Below are positions 16,565 through 22,534 of a stretch of 42,658 bases of DNA, piece by piece. A model generated the notes under the pieces. The model was given only the letters and a program-made list of their open reading frames with translations, made no database searches and was not told where the DNA came from. A program made the translations under genes and the position numbers. The DNA is from Candidatus Omnitrophota bacterium (GTDB lineage Bacteria > Omnitrophota > Gorgyraeia > Duberdicusellales > 4484-171), in the NCBI GenBank assembly GCA_024542985.1, contig JAMXCX010000010.1, positions 1 through 42,658 of the forward strand, in the 5' to 3' direction. Positions within the stretch are counted from its first letter, which is position 1, and every line of letters begins with the position of its first letter.

Positions 16565-17914
16565 TTACTGGGTAGTAAATATCTGAAAACCACTATAAGC
16601 TTCCATGCCGTGCTCACCAATGTCTAACCCTTTGAGCTCCTCATCTTTAGATACTCGTAAACCCACAGTAGCCTTGATTATCCCAAAAAGAGCTAAGGCT
16701 GCCCCAAAAACCCAAACAAATACTGAAACTACACCTATAACTTGAGTAATAAACTGGCTTATTCCTCCTCCGAAAAATAATCCATTTGTACCACCATAAG
16801 CTTCTTGGGCAAATAAACCCACGGCTAATGTCCCCCAGGCACCGCATACTCCATGCACTGATATAGCGCCTACAGGGTCATCTATATGAAGCACCTTATC
16901 TATAAACTCCACACTGAATACAACCAGAATTCCTCCGATTGCCCCAATCATAATCGCACCCAAAGGCGAAACATTGGCACAACCAGCAGTAATAGCTACC
17001 AATCCGGCAAGAGCTCCATTTAAGGCCATACTAGTGTCAGGTTTTCCAAATTTTATCCAGGCAATAAACATAGCGCAAATAGCACCGGCTGCAGCAGCTA
17101 AATTTGTAGTTACAGCAATTACTGCTATGCTTAAATTTGTACCGGCAGTTGTACTCCCGGCGTTAAATCCAAACCAACCAAACCAGAGGATAAACACGCC
17201 TAAGGCCGCCAAAGGGATATTATGACCAGGTATAGCCCTTGAAGAACCATCTTTGCTGTATTTTCCCAGCCTTGGCCCCAGCATTATAGCACCGGCTAAA
17301 GCTGCCCAGCCACCTACTGAATGAACTACTGTTGAACCAGCAAAATCAATCATTCCTCTAGCTGCTAACCAGCCATTACCCCAGATCCAGTGCCCAACAA
17401 CAGGGTATATTATCGCGCTGACAAACACACTGTACCAGAGATAGGCACTGATTTTCGTTCTCTCAGCCATGGCGCCAGAAACTATTGTTGCCGCCGTGGC
17501 AGCAAACACTACTTGAAACATCCAAAAAGCAAATTGCCATTGCCCCTCCCCAGTGGAAGGATTTGCTGCACTTAAGAAAAAACCATCACTACCGAAAAGC
17601 CCAAAAGCGCTTGCTCCAAACATTACACCAAACCCAATAGCCCAATAAGCAATTGCACCCACTGAAAAATCCATAAGATTTTTCATCATTATATTGCAGG
17701 CGTTTTTGGCCCGGGTAAAACCGGTCTCAACCATAGCAAATCCAGCTTGCATAAAGAACACTAAAAATGCCGCAACAAGTGTCCAGACAGTATCAATAGC
17801 TTTAGCATTACTTTGGACGCTAGCTTCGGCAAAAGCAAAACCAGCCCCGCAAATAGTCAATAGCGAAACTAGTAAAAATAGTCTCCCCAATTTTGGTCTA
17901 AATATTCGTATCAT
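16565..17914 (-). CDS. amt: Ammonium transporter
   Basis: About 449 residues from ATG at 17914, chosen over the ATG nine bases upstream because AAGGATGG then sits at proper spacing. An N-terminal signal-like helix is followed by eleven membrane segments. Typical Amt motifs are seen: FFMQAGFAMVETGFTRAKN, DFAGSTVVHSVGGWAALAGA with the first pore histidine, and ISVHGVCGAWGTLAVG with the second. It moves ammonium/ammonia across the inner membrane. A P-II gene lies on each side, matching the conserved amt-glnK pairing in which P-II blocks the channel under nitrogen excess. Confidence 0.96.
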   Translation of the reverse strand: MIRIFRPKLGRLFLLVSLLTICGAGFAFAEASVQSNAKAIDTVWTLVAAFLVFFMQAGFAMVETGFTRAKNACNIMMKNLMDFSVGAIAYWAIGFGVMFGASAFGLFGSDGFFLSAANPSTGEGQWQFAFWMFQVVFAATAATIVSGAMAERTKISAYLWYSVFVSAIIYPVVGHWIWGNGWLAARGMIDFAGSTVVHSVGGWAALAGAIMLGPRLGKYSKDGSSRAIPGHNIPLAALGVFILWFGWFGFNAGSTTAGTNLSIAVIAVTTNLAAAAGAICAMFIAWIKFGKPDTSMALNGALAGLVAITAGCANVSPLGAIMIGAIGGILVVFSVEFIDKVLHIDDPVGAISVHGVCGAWGTLAVGLFAQEAYGGTNGLFFGGGISQFITQVIGVVSVFVWVFGAALALFGIIKATVGLRVSKDEELKGLDIGEHGMEAYSGFQIFTTQ

Positions 17915-17987
17915 ATAAACCATCCTTTTTAAAAATATTTAATTGCTCATATACCCTATTCATTCATCATTCTCCCGCTTTTAAAAG

Positions 17988-18308
17988 TTAAAAAATGGCA
18001 GTTTCTCCCCGTTCTCCGGTTCGTATTCGCATACACTCCTCCATTGGGAGCACGGCAACCTTACCACTGCCAAATTTATCATCGCGGCAGCATTCGCTAA
18101 TAGCGTTTAGAATTTCATCAACTTGGTTATCAAGAGCATAAATCTCAACTTTGGTTTTAGGTAAGAAGAGATACTGCTGCGGTCTTGTAGTCTGCACTCC
18201 AAAACCTTTAACTTCTGTAGCCATCATTCCTCCGATACCGGCAAGCAACAACCTATCTGCCACATCTTTTAATTTTTCTGACCGTATGATACACTCTATT
18301 TTCTTCAT
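17988..18308 (-). CDS. P-II family protein with shortened T-loop
   Basis: 106 residues from ATG at 18308 (GGGGGTG nine bases upstream; a GTG at 18320 is a less likely start). The P-II fold is recognisable: MKKIECIIRSEKL, TEVKGFGVQ with Q39, LPKTKVEI, a modified B-loop (KFGSGKVAVLP) and an intact C-loop (MRIRTGERGETAI). The T-loop between G37 and the LPK motif is about seven residues shorter than in E. coli GlnB and has no uridylylation site (TTRPQQYLF). It is the first gene of the nitrogen run, directly behind three tandem attenuators. It may gate Amt differently from GlnB or bind another partner. Confidence 0.9.
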   Translation of the reverse strand: MKKIECIIRSEKLKDVADRLLLAGIGGMMATEVKGFGVQTTRPQQYLFLPKTKVEIYALDNQVDEILNAISECCRDDKFGSGKVAVLPMEECMRIRTGERGETAIF

Positions 18309-18325
18309 CTCTACTATCACCCCCT

Positions 18326-18380
18326 AAAAAAAGAAAAGGTATCCTGCTATCATCATCATTGACAACAAAACACCTTTGTT
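18326..18380 (-). terminator. Attenuator 3: hexaloop hairpin overlapping a terminator
   Basis: On the minus strand AAC-AAAGGT-GTT forms a 3-bp stem with hexaloop AAAGGT (18377-18372; A1, G4). Its loop and 3' side are the 5' arm of a longer hairpin (AAAGGTGT with ATACCTTT, plus inner GTTGTCA/TGATAGC) that ends in TCTTTTTTT (to 18326). The two folds exclude each other. It lies immediately before the ribosome-binding site of the first P-II gene. Confidence 0.65.
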
Positions 18381-18399
18381 AAATGCAGCCCCTCGGGAC

Positions 18400-18453
18400 A
18401 AAAAAAGGCATCACTTCATTAATGACACCCTTGTTCTAGCACATCACTGTGCT
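18400..18453 (-). terminator. Attenuator 2: two-hairpin ANTAR-like motif with terminator
   Basis: First hairpin: AGCAC-AGTGAT-GTGCT (18453-18438), perfect 5-bp stem and hexaloop with A1 and G4. One base later comes GAAC-AAGGGT-GTC (18436-18424), a weaker stem with a bulge and loop AAGGGT, again A1/G4. Its 3' half belongs to the terminator GGTGTCA...TGATGCC followed by seven T (18429-18400). This module matches the ANTAR two-hairpin consensus best. Confidence 0.65.
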
Positions 18454-18470
18454 TCAATTACAAAATTGGC

Positions 18471-18515
18471 AAAAAAAATCCCCAAGCTTATCTTTGCTTG
18501 GGGCACCTTTGCCTC
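18471..18515 (-). terminator. Attenuator 1: hexaloop hairpin overlapping a strong terminator
   Basis: GAGGC-AAAGGT-GCCCC (18515-18500) has loop AAAGGT (A1, G4). Its 3' side CCCC is the beginning of a strong terminator, CCCCAAGC/GCTTGGGG (8 bp), followed by A and eight T (18503-18471). Only about 17 transcribed bases precede it. A possible first hairpin (TGAC-GAGGAA-GTTG) lacks A1. Confidence 0.65.
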
Positions 18516-18538
18516 ATCACAACTTCCTCGTCAGCTTA

Positions 18539-18567
18539 AATATAACATTTTGAATTCAGGCTGTCAA
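18539..18567 (-). promoter_or_regulatory. Near-consensus promoter of the nitrogen-assimilation run
   Basis: TTGACA (18567-18562), a 17-nt spacer and TATATT (18544-18539). The -35 box overlaps the stop codon of the oxidoreductase gene upstream. The predicted start near 18532 puts all three attenuators inside the transcript. Confidence 0.75.
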
Positions 18568-19682
18568 GCATTTTTTAAAACTTTTTTCACAATTTCTGCT
18601 ATAGCCAGGCAAGCTGTCAGTCCCGGAGACTCTATGCCAATAAGGTTAACAAATCCCGGCAAACCTTTATCGCTTTCATGCTGTATGATGAAATCTTTGA
18701 AAATCTCATCCTCTTTCTGCAATTTTGGCCTTACTCCAACCGTATCAGGCACTAAGTCCTCCGCCTCTAAAGAAGGTAAAAATCTCTTAACTGATTCGTA
18801 AAAACAACCTTGATCAGCCTCATCAATCTGATAATTAATTTCGCTGATATACTTTGCATCCGGGCCCAAACGCAAGCCTCCTCCTAGATCCGGAGTAATA
18901 TGAATGCCCAAACTTATTTGCGTTGCGCAAGGATAAACGAGATGAGAAATAGAAAATTTTTTAGGATTACCTATACGAAAATATTGGCCCTTACAGTAAT
19001 TAAGCCGATAAAAATACTTATCAATATCTATACCTGCCATTTGGGCTACTTTATCTGAATTTAAACCTGCGGCATTTATCACAGCTTGGCTTTGAAAAGA
19101 AAAAGTATCCCCCTTAGGCTCTTTGACAGTAATTTTATAATGCGAGCCTCGCCAGGCCAAAGCTGCTGCTTCTGTACAAAAAGAAAAAGTCACACCATTA
19201 TCTTTAGCTTTGGTATAGAAAAAATTCATCAAAGAATGAGAATCAATTATGCCTGAATCCGGAGATATAAATCCGAATTTGGCAGAAATTTGAGGTTCTA
19301 ATTCTTCAATATCGCCAGAGTCTAAGAATTTTAAATTTTTAACCCCGCACTTTTGGCCATTATAATATATTTTTTCTATTTTTTTAATTTCTTCATCATT
19401 GCAGGCAACAACTAGCTTTGTTGTTTTTTTATAAAGAATGTTATATTTAGAACAAAGTTCATATAGGAGATATTTGCCTCTTATACAAGTTTGGGCCTTA
19501 AAAGAATCCGGAAGATAATATAATCCGGCATGAATTACTTCAGAGTTGCGAGATGAAATTTCCTGGCCAAAAGAATCATTCTTTTCCAAAACAACAATAT
19601 CCTGGTGAAATTTTGAAAGCACATAAGCAATACTTAAACCTACGACTCCGGCTCCGATAATTGTAATTTTAGTTTCTTGCAT
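18564..19682 (-). CDS. FAD-dependent oxidoreductase, L-2-hydroxyglutarate oxidase-like
   Basis: 372 residues from ATG at 19682. A DAO-type flavoprotein with FAD-binding IIGAGVVGLSIAYVLS at the N-terminus, the second FAD strand VVLEKN, SSRNSEVIHAGLYY typical of LhgO relatives, and a C-terminal GIESPGLTACLAIAE. LhgO-type enzymes oxidise L-2-hydroxyglutarate to 2-oxoglutarate and pass electrons to the quinone pool, which fits a place beside glutamate-synthase genes that consume 2-oxoglutarate. Glycerol-3-phosphate or other 2-hydroxyacid oxidation cannot be excluded. Its promoter is so close that the mRNA is probably leaderless, which explains the lack of a Shine-Dalgarno. Confidence 0.82.
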   Translation of the reverse strand: MQETKITIIGAGVVGLSIAYVLSKFHQDIVVLEKNDSFGQEISSRNSEVIHAGLYYLPDSFKAQTCIRGKYLLYELCSKYNILYKKTTKLVVACNDEEIKKIEKIYYNGQKCGVKNLKFLDSGDIEELEPQISAKFGFISPDSGIIDSHSLMNFFYTKAKDNGVTFSFCTEAAALAWRGSHYKITVKEPKGDTFSFQSQAVINAAGLNSDKVAQMAGIDIDKYFYRLNYCKGQYFRIGNPKKFSISHLVYPCATQISLGIHITPDLGGGLRLGPDAKYISEINYQIDEADQGCFYESVKRFLPSLEAEDLVPDTVGVRPKLQKEDEIFKDFIIQHESDKGLPGFVNLIGIESPGLTACLAIAEIVKKVLKNA

Positions 19683-19691
19683 ATTTAACAA

Positions 19692-19720
19692 AGTATACTT
19701 CTATGATAAATGTTTGTCTA
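19692..19720 (-). promoter_or_regulatory. Promoter of the LhgO-like gene (leaderless)
   Basis: TAGACA (19720-19715), a 17-nt spacer and TATACT (19697-19692). The expected start is about three bases before the ATG at 19682, so the transcript would have essentially no 5' leader. It follows directly after the terminator of the upstream gene. Confidence 0.55.
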
Positions 19721-19721
19721 C

Positions 19722-19764
19722 AAAAAGAAAAACACCTCCGAAAAATCCGGAGGTGTTTTTTTGT
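19722..19764. terminator. Strong intrinsic terminator after the stand-alone glutamate synthase gene
   Basis: ACACCTCCG (19732-19740) and CGGAGGTGT (19748-19756) form a 9-bp GC-rich stem, extended by A-T pairs, with a 7-nt loop. T-rich runs occur on both sides, so it can work in both directions. It ends transcription of the gene stopping at 19786. Confidence 0.85.
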
Positions 19765-19785
19765 GGCCTTAATTATGTATATACT

Positions 19786-21447
19786 CTAGGATACGCGCAC
19801 GCCTGACTCTGACTTCATAATCTCTTTAGCAACGGTATCATTTTTTTCAGTAATAAAAGTAATGTCTGTTTCAGCGGCTGTTTCTCTATTAGCTGCATAG
19901 ATATCGTCTCTGGTGATTTCCGGCAAAGAAAATTTACGGGCTCCGGCCATTAGCTGCTGTAAACCTGCGGCTAATTTATCAGCCAAGGTCCAAGCGGCTA
20001 TTGCGCCAAAGGGAATATTTTTCATCTCATTTTTACCAACTTTCTTTTGGACATCGTAATAACCAGCAAATATTTCCTCCGGGCCCATTCCAAACTCAGA
20101 AACAGAAGAAGGTAATTTATCCCAATTTCCGTTTACTTTCTGTCTAACATCAGGATTAACTACTCCTTCGATATTCGATCCTAAATATGCAGGTATCATC
20201 AAAGATCTCCCCATGCAGATTAACTTTGTAAATGGTGCGCCTAAAGCAAGGGCTTTAAAAATTTGATCTTCTTTTGCCAGGCCGCCGGCGAAAGCAATAT
20301 CTACCACATCCTCGCCTTTATCAGCAAGAATCTTGGCATATTCATAAGCTTTAGCGTGTAAGTGAAGCGAAGGAACACCCCAGGTTTCCATCATATTCCA
20401 AGGACTCATGCCTGTTCCGCCACCCGAACCGTCGATGGTAAGCAAGTCTAATTTTGCTTCAGAGGCGTACTTAATTGACATAGCCAAAGCTTCCATGCCG
20501 TAAGAACCTGTTTTTAAAGATATCCTCTTGTAGCCTAACTTACGGAGGTACTCAACAGACTTCATAAAGTTTTCTTTTACCGCCTCGCGTGAAGAAAGGC
20601 TGGTATAGCCTAAGCGGCTGTGGCGGGCAAAAGACCTTATAGCTTTATGTTTAAAGGCTTCCTGAACTTCAGGGGCAGCTGGGTCAGGATCAACTACATA
20701 ACCTCTGTTTTTTAAAAACAAGGCATACTCAATGCTTGTAACCTGGATTTCACCTCCAATGTCCTTTGCTCCCTGGCCCCACTTAAGCTCAATAATTACC
20801 TTATCGCCGTATTTACCAATTGCATATTCAGCAACTCCGTTGCGAGTATCCTCAACGTTTAGCTGAACAATAATTGCGCCATACCCGTCGTAATAACGCA
20901 GGAAAGTTTCAATTCTTCTATCCAATTCAGGAGCTTTGGCTATTTTACCGTTTTTAATCTCTGCCTGCTTATCAATTCCTACTACGTTTTCACCGACAAC
21001 TATCGGATATCCAACTAAAGCAGCGCCGATGGCGAATGATTCCCAATATTTAGCAGCAATAAAAGTTGAACCTAGAGCTCCGGTCATTACAGGAACTCTG
21101 AATTTTGTTTTAATTTTAGCTCCGAATTCTCCGCTAAGGCTTACATTAGGAAAAATGCAATCATCTTCTGAACTAGAAAGACCTTTTGGTAATCCACATG
21201 CTCCATAGTTATAACCATCAATACGCAAACCATTATAGTTTACTCCAACATGAGTTGTGTTAGCACTACCTGCAGTGATGGCACCGAAGTCTCTTGGATA
21301 CAATAGCTTTCTTCCTTTTAAACTTGAAAGCCAAGTCTCGCATTTTCCCTTACAATCTGCACGGCACAATGTACACAATCCAGATTCGCAAGGATTGCCA
21401 CGATTCACAGTACCCAGCGCGTCATTGCTTTTTGGCCATTGAATCAT
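19786..21447 (-). CDS. Stand-alone FMN glutamate-synthase-domain protein
   Basis: 553 residues carrying the GOGAT synthase/FMN-binding domain (IDGSGGGTGMSP, DIAFAGGLAKEDQIFKALAL) but neither the class-II glutaminase nor the GXGXG domain of full GltB. An N-terminal cysteine cluster (C21, C26, C29, C33, C37 within NPCESGLCTLCRADCKGKCE) could bind an iron-sulfur centre. It resembles archaeal-type glutamate synthase domain proteins, which use separate partners. Likely partners here are the NfnB/GltD-like and NfnA-like genes upstream. It has its own promoter, attenuator and terminator, so it is transcribed alone. ATG at 21447 is preferred over GTG at 21450 because AGGAGG is then five bases upstream. 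Confidence 0.88.
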   Translation of the reverse strand: MIQWPKSNDALGTVNRGNPCESGLCTLCRADCKGKCETWLSSLKGRKLLYPRDFGAITAGSANTTHVGVNYNGLRIDGYNYGACGLPKGLSSSEDDCIFPNVSLSGEFGAKIKTKFRVPVMTGALGSTFIAAKYWESFAIGAALVGYPIVVGENVVGIDKQAEIKNGKIAKAPELDRRIETFLRYYDGYGAIIVQLNVEDTRNGVAEYAIGKYGDKVIIELKWGQGAKDIGGEIQVTSIEYALFLKNRGYVVDPDPAAPEVQEAFKHKAIRSFARHSRLGYTSLSSREAVKENFMKSVEYLRKLGYKRISLKTGSYGMEALAMSIKYASEAKLDLLTIDGSGGGTGMSPWNMMETWGVPSLHLHAKAYEYAKILADKGEDVVDIAFAGGLAKEDQIFKALALGAPFTKLICMGRSLMIPAYLGSNIEGVVNPDVRQKVNGNWDKLPSSVSEFGMGPEEIFAGYYDVQKKVGKNEMKNIPFGAIAAWTLADKLAAGLQQLMAGARKFSLPEITRDDIYAANRETAAETDITFITEKNDTVAKEIMKSESGVRVS

Positions 21448-21502
21448 CACACCCTCCTTTTTTTAAGCACTTTATGCCTATTTTTTAAGCAGTGTTTCAA
21501 AT

Positions 21503-21558
21503 AAAAAAAGCGCTCTCTCCCTACCTCTTAAAATAGAGAAAGAACGCCCTTGTTCTTT
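21503..21558 (-). terminator. Attenuator 4: ANTAR-like hexaloop hairpin overlapping a terminator
   Basis: AAAGAAC-AAGGGC-GTTCTTT (21558-21539) is a perfect 7-bp hairpin with hexaloop AAGGGC (21551-21546; A1, G4, closed by C-G). Its 3' arm is the 5' arm of a 10-bp terminator, GCGTTCTTTC with GAGAGAGCGC (21519-21510), followed by seven T (21509-21503). The folds exclude each other. The string GAACAAGGGYGTY is shared with attenuator 2. No first hairpin fits between the promoter and this element. Confidence 0.72.
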
Positions 21559-21563
21559 CACCA

Positions 21564-21591
21564 AATATACCAATTAAAACTAAACTGTCAA
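21564..21591 (-). promoter_or_regulatory. Promoter of the stand-alone glutamate synthase gene
   Basis: TTGACA (21591-21586), a 16-nt spacer and TATATT (21569-21564), the same boxes as the P-II operon promoter. The predicted start near 21557 is at the foot of the attenuator hairpin, so the leader is about 110 nt. Confidence 0.7.
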
Positions 21592-21649
21592 GAATTTTTT
21601 TATGCTTCAAATACCAGCCATACTTAATCTATAACGGATTATTGAAAAG

Positions 21650-22489
21650 CTACTTCTGGCTATCCCCTGGCCTACGGGCGTAGTCAATTATTGTTTGCAT
21701 ATCCTCCTTAGGTATTTTGACTAATTCTGCACCAATATCGAACTTATCCGCTCCTGCCTGCGTTGTTCTTACGACCCGTGCAACCGCTGCAATCGGAGAA
21801 GAACTAAAATTTTTCGGCAAATTTATCTGGAGTATAACAAATGCATCCAGGGGTAAGATATTTTTGGACTCAAACAAGATTCCATGACGGCTAACATTTT
21901 TTATCTGCGATTTTCTATAATAGTCCTGTTCCGGAAAATGTATATCAATTTTGGCATTTAACCTGACTGACCTTCGGCGCTCCGGACCATCATAAATATT
22001 ATCTTTTACAGAAAGAGGGGCCGGTTCTTCTCCCTTTAGCTTTTTTTCTTTAATGTCAACTCCATAATAATATTCAATTGCCTTTAATATATCAGAAGCA
22101 ATTCCTACGAAGGTCTGGACTTTATACCCTGTTGAGCTTTCGACTTCTCTTACTGCCTTTGTATCAAGAGGGTCAACCATCACAACCGTAATAACATCTT
22201 TCATTCTGTCTAGAGGAATTAACCAGTACTTTCTTGCAAGGTCCACCGAAATTATTTTAATTATTTCCTCAGGTATGTCATAAGCTCTCAAAGGGATATA
22301 AGGAATACCTAGGTGATTAGAAACACACTTGGCCAAATTTTTCTCTGTGATGAAATTAGCCTCCAGTAAATAGCGTGCTACTTGCTGGCCGGACTTTTCT
22401 TGATTTTTAAGAGCCTCCTGCAGCATATCTTCGCTAATGAACCTCTGCTCAAATAATATGCGTCCTGTTTGTTTTTGCTCTATCTCCAT
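21650..22489 (-). CDS. MshEN-domain and PilZ-domain protein (probable c-di-GMP effector)
   Basis: 279 residues. The first ~145 match the N-terminal domain of type II secretion/pilus ATPases (MshEN/T2SSE_N): GRILFEQRFISEDMLQEALK, then HLGIPYIPLRAY and VVMVDPLDTKAV. There is no ATPase domain. The C-terminal part (about 165-270) is PilZ with both c-di-GMP motifs: R172xxxR176 in ERRRSVRLNA and NVSRHG at 198-203. Both domain types can bind c-di-GMP in known proteins, so this may be a double receptor acting on a pilus or secretion motor. It follows the NfnAB-like genes closely but is not functionally tied to them. A Shine-Dalgarno (AAGGAAT) supports the ATG. Confidence 0.85.
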   Translation of the reverse strand: MEIEQKQTGRILFEQRFISEDMLQEALKNQEKSGQQVARYLLEANFITEKNLAKCVSNHLGIPYIPLRAYDIPEEIIKIISVDLARKYWLIPLDRMKDVITVVMVDPLDTKAVREVESSTGYKVQTFVGIASDILKAIEYYYGVDIKEKKLKGEEPAPLSVKDNIYDGPERRRSVRLNAKIDIHFPEQDYYRKSQIKNVSRHGILFESKNILPLDAFVILQINLPKNFSSSPIAAVARVVRTTQAGADKFDIGAELVKIPKEDMQTIIDYARRPGDSQK

Positions 22490-22534
22490 GCTTATTCCTT
22501 TTTTAATTTTCTAGATCAGTACTCTGTTAAAAAT

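Larger units (their letters stand above)
18321..18532 (-). promoter_or_regulatory. Nitrogen-operon leader RNA with three tandem ANTAR-like attenuators
   Basis: The predicted transcript from about 18532 runs some 220 nt before the first P-II start codon and contains three successive intrinsic terminators. Just before each is a small hairpin with loop AARGGY closed by C-G (loops at 18510-18505, 18432-18427, 18377-18372). In every case the hairpin's 3' side is part of the terminator stem, so forming one prevents the other. The middle module also has an upstream 5-bp hairpin AGCAC-AGTGAT-GTGCT (18453-18438) with loop A1/G4. This is the two-hairpin layout of ANTAR antiterminator targets. First hairpins in modules 1 and 3 are poor or absent, so the assignment is inference. 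Confidence 0.65.

Noticed and set aside
16647-16847. Minus-strand 66-codon frame inside amt
   Set aside because: It lies wholly within amt in another frame and has arginine/serine/cysteine-rich shadow composition.
18420-18532. Known metabolite riboswitch (glutamine, glycine, guanidine, c-di-GMP types) in the nitrogen leader
   Set aside because: None of the conserved core motifs of these classes that I know is present; the repeated hexaloop/terminator layout fits ANTAR-type antitermination better.
18376-18801. Plus-strand 141-codon frame across the leader and the oxidoreductase end
   Set aside because: It runs antisense over a promoter, three terminators and a well-supported gene, has no ribosome-binding site and is a shadow frame.
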